DNA of 9,107 bases from an uncultured Planctomycetaceae bacterium (GCA_947307005.1 CAMZHY010000115.1:1-9107); one strand, 5' to 3'. Numbered from the stretch's first letter, positions 1 through 6,965 are shown. Program-made: numbers and translations. The notes: generated by a model from the letters alone, not told the origin.

Positions 1-638
1 AGGGTCGCGCGGGCGAGCGCTTCGCCGATCGGCTGGATATTGGCGAGAATCCACTTGGAATCTTCTTCGTTGTCGTGGAACGCGATTTCGATCAGGCACG
101 CGGGCATGTTCGAGGCGCTCGTTTCCCACATCGGCTTGCCGTCGTAGAGTTTGTAGGACTCCTTGACGCCGCGGTCGCTTCCGGGATAGATTTCCATAAT
201 CGCTTCATGCAGACGGCGCGCGTACTTTTCGCCTTCGCCGCCGTAGCGATGGCAGAAGGCGACCGAGCCGCTGGCTTTGCCGTTAAACGCGTTGCTGTGA
301 ATCGCGAAATAGAGATCGACGCCGAGTTTGTTCGCTTCGGCGGTGTAGTCGCGGATGCTCTTCTCCGGGTCGTTGCGGTAGACTTTGACGCCCTGCTTCT
401 TGAGGATCGGCTCGACGACGTCGGCGACTTCGTTCATACGCTCTTTTTCAGAGCGATAATCGCCGAAGCCGATGTTGTGAATCTGGTTCGACGGGCTCAG
501 CCAGATCGAGACCGAATCCTGCTTGAATTTCGGAAGGGGTCCCTTTTCCTTCTTGGGCGCGTCTTGCGCGGCGACGACGGACGCCAACGCCAGCGAGGCG
601 ACGCAAGAAAGAACGACGAATAGTTTTTGGAATTTCAT
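1..638 (-). CDS. Secreted N-acetylmuramoyl-L-alanine amidase-like protein, copy B (C-terminus cut by window edge)
   Basis: Reading leftward from ATG at 638, the frame stays open to the window edge (212 complete codons). The protein has a signal peptide (MKFQKLFVVLSC..., cleavage probably after VVAA) and an Amidase_3-like zinc hydrolase domain, which in this family cuts the MurNAc-L-Ala amide bond of peptidoglycan outside the cytoplasmic membrane. Visible motifs are WLSPSNQ near the domain start, SEKERMNEVAD, FAIHSNAF (conserved zinc His) and CLIEIAFHDN (catalytic Glu region). It is a paralog of the gene just upstream and, by comparison, lacks only about 18 residues here. Two ATGs are adjacent (641 and 638). 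AGGAG at 646-650 lies 4 nt from the first and 7 nt from the second, so 638 is preferred. Only 15 nt separate it from the stop of copy A, implying co-transcription. The usual first zinc-ligand His (GHGG) is replaced by SNQ, so activity is probable but unproven. Confidence 0.85.
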   Translation of the reverse strand, partial: MKFQKLFVVLSCVASLALASVVAAQDAPKKEKGPLPKFKQDSVSIWLSPSNQIHNIGFGDYRSEKERMNEVADVVEPILKKQGVKVYRNDPEKSIRDYTAEANKLGVDLYFAIHSNAFNGKASGSVAFCHRYGGEGEKYARRLHEAIMEIYPGSDRGVKESYKLYDGKPMWETSASNMPACLIEIAFHDNEEDSKWILANIQPIGEALARAT

Positions 639-653
639 CATCTGTCTCCTTTA

Positions 654-1331
654 TTACTTCTCGACGGCGTCCGGATGTTCGGCGGCGAGATGAACGAGGA
701 CGGCGCGAGCGAGCGCCTGTCCGATCGGCTCGATATTGTCCATAATCCACGTCGCGTCTTCTTTGTTGTCGTGGAACGCGATTTCAACGAGGCACGACGC
801 CGCTTTGGGCGCGTAGGGCTCCCACATCGGTCTGTCGCCGAAACGGTTGTAGCCCTCTTTGACTCCGCGATTGGGGCCTTTGTAAATTTTCGTGAGTTCG
901 TCGAGGATCCGATTCGCGAACCGTTCGCCTTCGCCGCCCTTGCGGTGGCACCAGACTTCGGTTCCTCTCGACTCGCCCCTGAACGCGTTACTGTGAATCG
1001 CGAAATAGAGGTCGACGCCGAGCTTGTTCGCTTCTTCCGTGTATTCTTTGATGCTCTTTTCCGGGTCGTTGCGGTAGACCTTGATTCCCTGCTTCTTGAG
1101 GATCGGCTCGACGACGTCGGCGACCTCGTTCATACGCTCTTTTTCAGAACGGTATTCGCCATAGCCGATGTTGTTGATCTGGTTAGAAGGGCTCAGCCAG
1201 AGGGAGAGCGCGTCCTGTTTGAATTTCGGGAGCGGCTGCTCTTTGGCGTCCTGAGCCGAAGCGGTCGAGACGAACGCGAACGCGCAGACGAGCGCGAGGG
1301 AGAGAAGTCCGCAGTTTCGGAACGTTTTCAT
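654..1331 (-). CDS. Secreted N-acetylmuramoyl-L-alanine amidase-like protein, copy A
   Basis: A complete 225-residue protein. Residues 1-26 form a signal peptide (positive start MKTFRN, hydrophobic LLSLALVCAFAFV, ASA|Q cleavage). An Amidase_3-like domain follows from about residue 40 to 215: WLSPSNQ at 45-51, a Glu-bearing SEKERMNEV at 62-70 (probable zinc ligand E63 or E65), AIHSN with zinc His113, and CLVEIAFHDN with probable catalytic Glu183. The expected role is periplasmic cleavage between MurNAc and L-Ala in peptidoglycan. The first zinc ligand normally found in an xDPGHGG motif is missing; SPSN occupies its place. From memory, some clostridial and phage amidases carry a similar SPSNQ motif, so this may be a real subfamily rather than a dead enzyme. 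AAGGA lies 9 nt before the ATG. The gene starts 59 nt after the AIM24-family gene and ends 15 nt before copy B's start, so it is probably the middle gene of a three-gene unit. Confidence 0.85.
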   Translation of the reverse strand: MKTFRNCGLLSLALVCAFAFVSTASAQDAKEQPLPKFKQDALSLWLSPSNQINNIGYGEYRSEKERMNEVADVVEPILKKQGIKVYRNDPEKSIKEYTEEANKLGVDLYFAIHSNAFRGESRGTEVWCHRKGGEGERFANRILDELTKIYKGPNRGVKEGYNRFGDRPMWEPYAPKAASCLVEIAFHDNKEDATWIMDNIEPIGQALARAVLVHLAAEHPDAVEK

Positions 1332-1390
1332 AGGGTTTAATCCTTAGCGTTATTAGGTGATTTGCAAGTTGGGAACGAACGCGCGACCAA

Positions 1391-2344
1391 TCAACGGGGA
1401 CCGTTGGAGTCGTGCGGAATAAGTCGGTAAATAAGCGGCGCGAGCTTGCTCGCCGTGCCGAAGAGGCTCATCGACTGCAGCGTGACTTTGCCGGGACCGG
1501 TTACGATCGTGTTGAAAAGTCCCTCGCCGCCGAAGAGAATGTTTTTAACGCCTTTGACCATCTGGATATCGAGCGAACAAGAAGGATCCATCCACGCGAC
1601 CGCGCCCGTGTCGCAGATTACCTGCTCGCCCGCCGCGAGATCGTATTCGAACGCCGCGCCGTCGAGTTCGAGGAAAACGACCCCCGGTCCCGTCGCGCGC
1701 TGCATGATGAATCCGTCGCCGCCAAAGAGTCCTGCGCCGATTTTCTTCTGCCAGAAGATCGACAGCTCCACGCCCGGAGAGGACGCGAGAAACGCGCCGC
1801 GCTGGCATATCACCGATTCGCCCGCGGCTAGAACGCGCGGAACGATCATGCCGGGCATCTTTGTCGCAAACGCGATCTCTGCGGGACCCGACGCGACGTA
1901 GCGCGACAGAAAGAACGTCTCGCCCGCGACCATGCGTCCGAGCGACTTCAGAAACCCGCCGGTCGCGTTCGTTTGCGTCTCGATCATTCCTTTCATCCAG
2001 ACGCGGCCCCCCGAGGGGCTGACCGTCGCCTGACCCGCGTTGAGATAGCACATGACGTAAGGCGTGGAGCCGCCGGCGATCAAATAATCGAGGAACGGGG
2101 TGGAGACGCGGCGGTTCTGCTGCGGTCCGGTCGAAGAGTAGGTCGCGACGCCGGCGTTTGGAACGGGGACGGTCGACGTCTGAGGAGCGCCGAAAACGAT
2201 CCCTTTGACGTTGCCGCAGTTCGTTTCTTTGCCGTCGATCCAAAGTCTCGACGACGGCTGGAGCGCGCCGCTGGCGGCGAGTTGAAACAGTTCTTCCATC
2301 GAGACGCTCTGTCGACGCCCCTGATATTCGATTTCAATGTTCAT
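1391..2344 (-). CDS. AIM24 / TIGR00266 family protein with an N-terminal GYF_2-like segment
   Basis: A 317-residue protein with no signal peptide. Residues 1-50 (IEYQGR...MEELFQLAASGALQPSS...LWIDGKE) resemble the short GYF_2/DUF4339 module often placed before other domains in bacteria. A Pro/Ser/Thr-rich linker covers about 51-82. Residues about 85-310 match the AIM24/TIGR00266 family: GGRVWMKGMIETQT, the FLSRY segment, PAEIAFA, and the glycine-rich repeats GAGLFGGDGFIMQRATGPG and NILFGGEGLFNTIVTGPG. Yeast AIM24 is mitochondrial; the bacterial proteins have no settled function. The frame extends upstream to a TTG at 2398, but ATG 2344 is chosen because the domain begins there and the promoter at 2422-2450 would leave a normal leader. 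The ribosome binding site is weak (GGAAAC, about 10 nt away). It is first of a probable unit with the two amidases, which hints at an envelope connection but does not prove one. Confidence 0.85.
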   Translation of the reverse strand: MNIEIEYQGRRQSVSMEELFQLAASGALQPSSRLWIDGKETNCGNVKGIVFGAPQTSTVPVPNAGVATYSSTGPQQNRRVSTPFLDYLIAGGSTPYVMCYLNAGQATVSPSGGRVWMKGMIETQTNATGGFLKSLGRMVAGETFFLSRYVASGPAEIAFATKMPGMIVPRVLAAGESVICQRGAFLASSPGVELSIFWQKKIGAGLFGGDGFIMQRATGPGVVFLELDGAAFEYDLAAGEQVICDTGAVAWMDPSCSLDIQMVKGVKNILFGGEGLFNTIVTGPGKVTLQSMSLFGTASKLAPLIYRLIPHDSNGPR

Positions 2345-2421
2345 AAATCTTGTTTCCGTCTGTTTATCGCGCGCGCTCAGGATGAAAACGACCTCCAATC
2401 CGCCGCGCGTCTTCGTCTATC

Positions 2422-2450
2422 ATTATGCCCGATTCCGCGTGTGAAGGCAA
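2422..2450 (-). promoter_or_regulatory. Sigma70-type promoter for the AIM24-amidase unit
   Basis: On the minus strand, TTGCCT (2445-2450) and CATAAT (2422-2427) are separated by exactly 17 nt, with 4/6 and 5/6 matches to the sigma70 -35 and -10 consensus. Transcription would start near 2415, giving a leader of about 70 nt before ATG 2344. It sits just downstream of the terminator at 2476-2511, as expected for a new transcription unit. Confidence 0.65.
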
Positions 2451-2475
2451 GCTTTTCACGCGCTCTTGAACCGCG

Positions 2476-2511
2476 AAATAAAAAGAAAAGCGCGGATTCC
2501 GCAATCCGCGC
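2476..2511 (-). terminator. Intrinsic terminator (minus strand) ending the PIN/partner transcript
   Basis: GCGCGGATT (2490-2498) and AATCCGCGC (2503-2511) form a perfect 9-bp GC-rich stem with a 4-nt loop. Read leftward it is followed by a T-rich tract (2489 to 2476, TTTTCTTTTTATTT). No comparable T-run follows it on the plus strand, so it acts leftward. It lies about 190 nt after the small partner gene and just before the AIM24 promoter. Confidence 0.75.
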
Positions 2512-2702
2512 CTTCCTTTATGTTGCGAACGTTTCGTCCTAAACGGAAAAAACAAAACAAACCCGACCGCGCAGAGAGGCGCGAAAGAAAAGAACGTCAA
2601 ATAGACGACGCATGTCCATAAATATTCTTCCTTTTGCGGGACGTTAAAGGAAAACGCCGCAGGAGCGCGATCCATTCTCCGTCAAAAGACGACGACGGCG
2701 AA

Positions 2703-2912
2703 CTACTCAGGCTCTGAACGATCGGACGAAATAAGGACTACGTTTTTCCGCGTCGTTCGATTCATAATGATCTTGAGCAGCTCCGCCGCGCCCGCTTTCG
2801 TGTCGGCGACGATTTCGGCGGGCGTCATTTTAATATGACGCAACGAGTTAGCCTCTCTTATTTTTCGGATATCCTCTACGGAAAACGACGTCCAATCAGA
2901 CGGGATGTTCAT
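2703..2912 (-). CDS. Small partner protein of the PIN-domain gene, probable antitoxin
   Basis: A 69-residue protein, rich in charged residues and predicted helical: SVEDIRKIREANSLRHIK, then MTPAEIVADTKAGAAELLK. Small proteins with IR-IRE and MTPEEI-type helices often sit beside PIN-domain genes, where they are annotated as hypothetical or antitoxin-like. No recognised DNA-binding domain can be named from sequence alone. The start is well supported: GGGAGGAG lies 7 nt upstream of the ATG, inside the end of the PIN gene, and the two frames overlap by 17 nt. That favours translational coupling, with the partner following the PIN gene. The order toxin-then-antitoxin reverses the usual vapBC arrangement. 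The antitoxin role is inferred from position and size. Confidence 0.7.
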   Translation of the reverse strand: MNIPSDWTSFSVEDIRKIREANSLRHIKMTPAEIVADTKAGAAELLKIIMNRTTRKNVVLISSDRSEPE

Positions 2913-3393
2913 TTGTATTCTCCTCCCATTCCAGCAGGATAGACGGCGGATAGATTAACAAATCTTTGTAGCCTTCAAGCGTTGAAATTGCTTTTACGCC
3001 GCGTATAGTTTTCACATTGACGATATGCTTGAAGTTCCATGAAACAATGAGGTCGCAATTTGCAAGAATTGCGGCGGCAATGTGTTGACAATCGTCAAAG
3101 CTTTTTTGTTTTAAAATTCCAAAATCGATGAATTTTTCAGCGAGTTTGATTGTGTTTTCTGATATTTCTACGACCGTATAGTCGATGGCGTCAAGATATT
3201 TCAACAAGACGTCAAGTTTTTTTGGGGTGTTGTTGTTGATTTCACGAATAACGACGTCCGAGATATAGACGTCATATTCTCCTTTTTGGAGCAATTTCCA
3301 AAAACGACGCGTTTCCTCCATTTTCTCCGGAGCGTCCTGCTGATCAAGATAGCTGACGACGGATGTGTCCAAGTAAACTTTCCAGTTGCTCAT
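2896..3393 (-). CDS. PIN-domain protein, probable VapC-like toxin ribonuclease
   Basis: A 165-residue protein with the PIN fold signature: VYLDTSV with Asp9 near the N-terminus, ISDVVIREI with Glu51, FDDCQHIAAA with Asp100/101, and CDLIVSWNFKHI with Asp114 followed by the WNFKH motif common in this group. The acidic residues form the metal site for endoribonuclease activity in the PIN family; VapC toxins cut tRNA or rRNA. AGGA lies 9 nt before the ATG. The last 17 nt overlap the small partner gene. Its A/T-rich codons (runs such as AAATTTT, use of AAA, ATT and TTT) contrast with the GC-rich genes on both sides, suggesting horizontal acquisition of the module. A non-toxin PIN nuclease is possible but less likely given the small coupled partner. 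Confidence 0.82.
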   Translation of the reverse strand: MSNWKVYLDTSVVSYLDQQDAPEKMEETRRFWKLLQKGEYDVYISDVVIREINNNTPKKLDVLLKYLDAIDYTVVEISENTIKLAEKFIDFGILKQKSFDDCQHIAAAILANCDLIVSWNFKHIVNVKTIRGVKAISTLEGYKDLLIYPPSILLEWEENTNEHPV

Positions 3394-3445
3394 GCCGACG
3401 TTCCTAACTATTTACGACGCTTATGAGACGGATGGCAAATCGTCG

Positions 3446-3474
3446 ATAATATGAATTCGGGATTTCGATGGAAA
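3446..3474 (-). promoter_or_regulatory. Candidate promoter of the PIN/partner pair
   Basis: On the minus strand, TTTCCA (3469-3474) and TATTAT (3446-3451) are separated by 17 nt, matching 4/6 and 5/6 of the sigma70 consensus. A start near 3439 gives a leader of about 46 nt. An inverted repeat at 3473-3489 touches the -35 box. Confidence 0.5.
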
Positions 3475-3489
3475 CCGAAGAATTCGGTT
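3473..3489. promoter_or_regulatory. Inverted repeat at the PIN promoter -35 box, possible operator
   Basis: AACCGAA (3473-3479) and TTCGGTT (3483-3489) form a 7-bp inverted repeat with a 3-nt centre, overlapping the edge of the proposed -35 box. Toxin-antitoxin modules are commonly autoregulated at such palindromes. The operator role is inference. Confidence 0.3.
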
Positions 3490-3510
3490 GTCTGGCGTCA
3501 TTACAAACGT

Positions 3511-3544
3511 CAGACCGCGCAAACCGACAAGCTTGCGCGGTCTG
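3511..3544 (-). terminator. 12-bp perfect hairpin downstream of the large cytochrome/FGE-like gene
   Basis: CAGACCGCGCAA (3511-3522) and TTGCGCGGTCTG (3533-3544) are perfect inverted copies with a 10-nt loop. The hairpin lies about 55 nt past the stop of the 3600-6875 gene and upstream of the PIN promoter, where a terminator is expected. Read leftward it is followed by ACGTTTGTAATG, a poor T-tract, so it may be Rho-assisted, a 3'-end stabiliser or a site of another kind. Confidence 0.45.
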
Positions 3545-3599
3545 TTTCAAATCCGCTCCGCCGTATATGACGACTGCGAATCAAGAACGTCCGACGTCG

Positions 3600-6500
3600 T
3601 CAGTCTTCAATAATAAGACGGATTCCGACGTTGTGGACCTTCTGCCACGGCAGGTACGCCTGGCGGAAGGAGCTTCCGGCGATCTTAGGACGGTCGAACC
3701 AGGAGCCGCCGCGGGCGGTCTTGCGCGCTTTCGCGTCGAGGTCGTCGCGACCGTCGGAGACGCTATAGGGGTACGGACGATAATCGTCGCGGGTCCATTC
3801 GGAGACGTTGCCGATCATGTCGTAAAGCCCCCACGCGTTCGGGAGGTTCTGGGCGACGAAGTCGACGACGAACCAACGGTCCGCGAAGCGGTCGTCGCGG
3901 AGCGGGAAGACGCTGCCTTCCGGATAGTTGCGGCGAATGTGAATCGTCGCGCCGCTTTCCCACGTCGTGTAGAGTCGGCGACGGTCGGCGTCGGCGAGGT
4001 TCGCGTATTTCGAGAAGTCCGCCTCAAAAGGTCCGAAGTAGAACTTCTGCGCCGAGCCCGCGCGCGCCGCCCATTCCCACTGCGCTTCGGTCGGGAGCGC
4101 CGCTTTGACGCCCTTTTCGTCGCGGAGCCACTGGACGAAGCTCTGCGCCTCGTTCCAGCTCACCCGCGCGACCGGCTGTTTCGGATGGTTTGCGATGTAG
4201 CCGGGGACGATGTGGTCTTTTCCGTGCTCTTCGATGTAGCGCGTGTCGTGCTCGGGGTCGTACGCCGCGTACTGCTCGTTCGTAATTTCCGTCTTGCTCA
4301 TCCAGAAGGGTTTGGAGATCGTCACGACGCTGCGCGGATATTCGTCCATGCACCCGTCGAGAGAACCCATGACGAACTGTCCCGCCGGGATTCGGACGAA
4401 CTCAACCTCGACTCCGGGCGCGAGTTCGACCTTCTTGGTCTCCGCGCCGCCCGAAAGCGCCTGTTTTTGAAGCTCTTTCGCCTTCGCTTCGTCGAACGCC
4501 CACGAGTCGCCGAGGTCGTCTTTGCGCTCGACCTTGGGACCCGGCTCGACGAATTCCGGCGCGGGCTTGTCGCGCATCGCCATAAGGAGACGGTCGTATT
4601 CGTTTTCGACGTCGACGGCGGCGGAATCGGCGTAGAGTTCGGAGAGTTCAAGTCGCCGCTTCGCCTCCGGCTCGTTGCCCCACTTGCCGCGCCATGGCGC
4701 GTTGAAGTCGATCCAGTTGACGATCAGACGGTACGCCTCGTCGTCGATTTTGACCCCGTGATGACCCTTTTCGAGCATCTGAATCAGCTCGCTCGTGGAC
4801 GCGTGGTATTCATACGGGGGCAGCACGTCCATATCCGTTTCCGGACCGGGGCGGCGAACGAACGGGTGAATGTTGTTGTACGCGGACTGCGCGTCGGCGA
4901 AGGAGGGACGGTCCGGCTTGGAGCCGTCGTGGCACTTGATGCAGAACTTCTTGACGACGCGGTGGTACAGGTCGAGTTCAAACGTGATCGAGCGCGGCGG
5001 ACCGAGGTAGTCTTGAATCTCGCTCGGCTCGCGGCGCGACGCCTGCGTCAAGACGGACTGCGTCGCGTCGAGCTGCGATTCGTGGCAGCCGTTGCAGCTG
5101 ACGTTTTCGCCCGGCATTCCGACGAACCAGCTGCGGAAGAGCTGAATCGCCGCGCCGTTCTTATCGACGGGGAGCAGCGCGACGGGCGTGTTCGCCGGAA
5201 TCTTGAAGAACGCGGAGCCGTCCTCTTCGACCGGCACGTAGCCGAGGATGCGCTTAATGTCCCAGCTGCTCTGGACGCCGACCGACTCGTGGCCGCCGGT
5301 GTGCAGATACGCGAAGTGATACGCAAAAATCTTGAGTCCGACGATTTCGCCGCGCGGAACGTTCTCCGTCCCGAAGCCGTTGTAAACGTCCGTGATGAAG
5401 ACCGTCGCCTCTTTGGACTCTTCGTCGACGCGGTTCGGAATGATCGGCGGAAGCGGGCGGTCGACGAGCGGCGTCGGGAAGAAGTATCCTTCGCCCGGAA
5501 TTACGCTGATCGGCGTCATGTTGTCGAACGTGTCGACGAGGTACAGCCCGTAGGTTCCCGGCGCGCCGTCGATTTCGCAGTTGACGAGAATGTAGTTCTC
5601 GCAGAGAGGATACGGGAAGACGAAGTTGTACTTCAAGCCCGTCGACTGCATGTCGAGCACGTTGCCCTCGACCGGACGGCCGTAACCCGGGATTTCCGCG
5701 ACGAAGCCCGTCTTTTCCGCCGGGAAGATTTCCGGGTGGACGTCGAGCTGCGATCCTTCGGGACCCCATTCGAGTCCCTGCGGATATTCTTCTCCGGTCG
5801 GATGATAGCGGAAGGGATACTTGCGCGCGATCGTCGGGTCGATGATGAGAAGACGGCCCGTGTCGCCGCGCCCATGGTGTCCGGAGCCGATTCCGACGAT
5901 CTTCGAAGAGTCGGGGAATTCGCGCGCGTGCTTGAACGCGGTCGGGAAGTAGGAGCCGGAGCCGTAAAGTTCCGCTTGGTTCGTGCCGTCCGGGTTCATG
6001 TGGAAGAGGATGCGGCTGAAATAATGCATGATGTCGCTGTATTCCCAGCGCAGATACATGATTCGGCCGTTCTTAAGGGGCGTCGGGTGCCAGTCGGAGT
6101 CCTGCTCGAAGGTGAGCTGACGCACCTTTTTCGTTTCCGGATCGATCAGGTAGATATCCGCCATCGGGTCGGAGCCGTTGATGCACGGCAGACCCTGCTT
6201 GCCCGCGTTCGAGCACGCGACGACTTTCCCCTCCGGCGTATAGCAGGAGTCGAAGAAGTCGACGTCGGGCTGGTCGGTCGGGGAGAGCGTCTTGAGTCCG
6301 GAGCCGTCGGCGTTGATCTCAAAGATCGCCCAGCGTTTGTTGTCCTCGGAGATGCTCGAGAACATGATGCGCTCGCCGTCCCAGTTGAGTTCCGGCTCGA
6401 GGATCGGGCGTCCGTTTTCCGGATGGTAGATCGACGTGAAGGTCGGCTGCTCGGCGCGAAGATCGGAGAGAATTCCGAGATCGACGTTCCAGCCTTCTTT

Positions 6501-6875
6501 CGAGACCTTGTCGATCGTCATGAAGTCGTCGCCGACGGCGGGGAGACGATTGCTGCGGACGACGACGAGTTCAAGGTCGTCGAGTTCGGGGAGCGCGAGG
6601 AGCGCCTTGCGGCGGAACTGCGCGAACTTCTGGTTCCACGCGTCGTCCTTATTCGGCTCCTTTTCGAGCGCGTCGAGTTCTTTGAGATACTCTTCGCCGT
6701 CGGCGTAGTCGTCGCCGAACTGCGAGATCATGTCGTTAATGGCGCGCCGAACCGACTCGACCGTGTTCATGGGCCGATCGTTGTCGTTGCCGGGGAACGG
6801 TCGCGCCGCTTGCGTTTGGTCGGCAAACGTCGAGAACGCGAGGCAGACGGCGAAAACGAAAAGAATTCGTTTCAT
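3600..6875 (-). CDS. Secreted HzsA-like dihaem cytochrome c / PD40 protein fused to an FGE-sulfatase-like (SUMF1) domain
   Basis: A 1091-residue exported protein. Residues 1-23 are a signal peptide (MKRILFVFAVCLAF..., TQA|A). Beta-propeller (PD40/WD40-like) strands follow at about 150-340 (ILEPELNWDGERIMFSS, IFEINADGSGLKTLS). About 480-590 resembles the middle domain of hydrazine synthase alpha (FAYHFAYLHTGG, GYVPVEEDGSAFFKIPANTP). Two haem-c motifs follow, CNGCH at 594-598 and CIKCH at 645-649. After a charged linker, about 823-1091 is an FGE/SUMF1 domain (RIPAGQFVMGS, ALPTEAQWEWAARAG, GNVSEWTRDDY, ARGGSWF). Where true formylglycine-generating enzymes have a copper-binding Cys pair, this protein has D/S residues (S1068-S1069), so FGE catalysis is unlikely. 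A periplasmic redox or binding role is inferred; hydrazine synthesis is not implied without HzsBC. ATG 6875 is chosen over the upstream 6926 start because it begins the signal peptide and GAGG lies 7 nt before it. Confidence 0.9.
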   Translation of the reverse strand: MKRILFVFAVCLAFSTFADQTQAARPFPGNDNDRPMNTVESVRRAINDMISQFGDDYADGEEYLKELDALEKEPNKDDAWNQKFAQFRRKALLALPELDDLELVVVRSNRLPAVGDDFMTIDKVSKEGWNVDLGILSDLRAEQPTFTSIYHPENGRPILEPELNWDGERIMFSSISEDNKRWAIFEINADGSGLKTLSPTDQPDVDFFDSCYTPEGKVVACSNAGKQGLPCINGSDPMADIYLIDPETKKVRQLTFEQDSDWHPTPLKNGRIMYLRWEYSDIMHYFSRILFHMNPDGTNQAELYGSGSYFPTAFKHAREFPDSSKIVGIGSGHHGRGDTGRLLIIDPTIARKYPFRYHPTGEEYPQGLEWGPEGSQLDVHPEIFPAEKTGFVAEIPGYGRPVEGNVLDMQSTGLKYNFVFPYPLCENYILVNCEIDGAPGTYGLYLVDTFDNMTPISVIPGEGYFFPTPLVDRPLPPIIPNRVDEESKEATVFITDVYNGFGTENVPRGEIVGLKIFAYHFAYLHTGGHESVGVQSSWDIKRILGYVPVEEDGSAFFKIPANTPVALLPVDKNGAAIQLFRSWFVGMPGENVSCNGCHESQLDATQSVLTQASRREPSEIQDYLGPPRSITFELDLYHRVVKKFCIKCHDGSKPDRPSFADAQSAYNNIHPFVRRPGPETDMDVLPPYEYHASTSELIQMLEKGHHGVKIDDEAYRLIVNWIDFNAPWRGKWGNEPEAKRRLELSELYADSAAVDVENEYDRLLMAMRDKPAPEFVEPGPKVERKDDLGDSWAFDEAKAKELQKQALSGGAETKKVELAPGVEVEFVRIPAGQFVMGSLDGCMDEYPRSVVTISKPFWMSKTEITNEQYAAYDPEHDTRYIEEHGKDHIVPGYIANHPKQPVARVSWNEAQSFVQWLRDEKGVKAALPTEAQWEWAARAGSAQKFYFGPFEADFSKYANLADADRRRLYTTWESGATIHIRRNYPEGSVFPLRDDRFADRWFVVDFVAQNLPNAWGLYDMIGNVSEWTRDDYRPYPYSVSDGRDDLDAKARKTARGGSWFDRPKIAGSSFRQAYLPWQKVHNVGIRLIIED

Positions 6876-6909
6876 AGGATATCCTCGTTGTGAATATTCG
6901 GTGAAATGA

Positions 6910-6957
6910 AATCGCGCCGACGTCATAACGCGACGGGGAGATCCGCCCTGCGCGATT
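6910..6957 (-). promoter_or_regulatory. Inverted repeat in the 5' leader of the cytochrome/FGE-like gene
   Basis: AATCGCGC (6910-6917) and GCGCGATT (6950-6957) are perfect 8-bp inverted copies enclosing 32 nt, which can add a smaller CGTC/GACG helix. With the predicted start near 6959, the stem would form at the very 5' end of the mRNA. It could be a stabilising 5' stem or a regulatory leader; no known riboswitch is recognised. Confidence 0.3.
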
Positions 6958-6965
6958 CGTTCCCT

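Noticed and set aside
627..1340. 237-codon plus-strand frame over the amidase gene, with similar frames at 75-623 and 1412-1831
   Set aside because: These are shadows of the leftward genes: biased composition and no ribosome binding site or domain.
2539..2619. Leftward 26-codon frame (MDMRRLFDVLFFRASLRG...) with AAGGA 9 nt upstream
   Set aside because: Too short and featureless to support without conservation. It overlaps the hydrophobic frame above, and only one of the two could be real.
2364..2675. Leftward frame with a possible membrane helix (FFSFAPLCAVGFVLFFPF)
   Set aside because: It reads through the terminator hairpin at 2490-2511 and the promoter at 2422-2450 and ends in the AIM24 leader. 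The GGAG lies too close to its ATG.
3600..6875. Annotating the large gene as hydrazine synthase or as a working formylglycine-generating enzyme
   Set aside because: No HzsB/HzsC partners are present in the window and the FGE cysteine pair is absent, so only domain resemblance is claimed.
3468..6893. 1,141-codon open frame on the plus strand
   Set aside because: It is antisense to a gene with clear domains, signal peptide, ribosome binding site and promoter. Its translation is rich in Arg, Val, Asp and Glu with no recognisable domain, typical of the complement of GC-biased codons. The terminator after it is reported separately.
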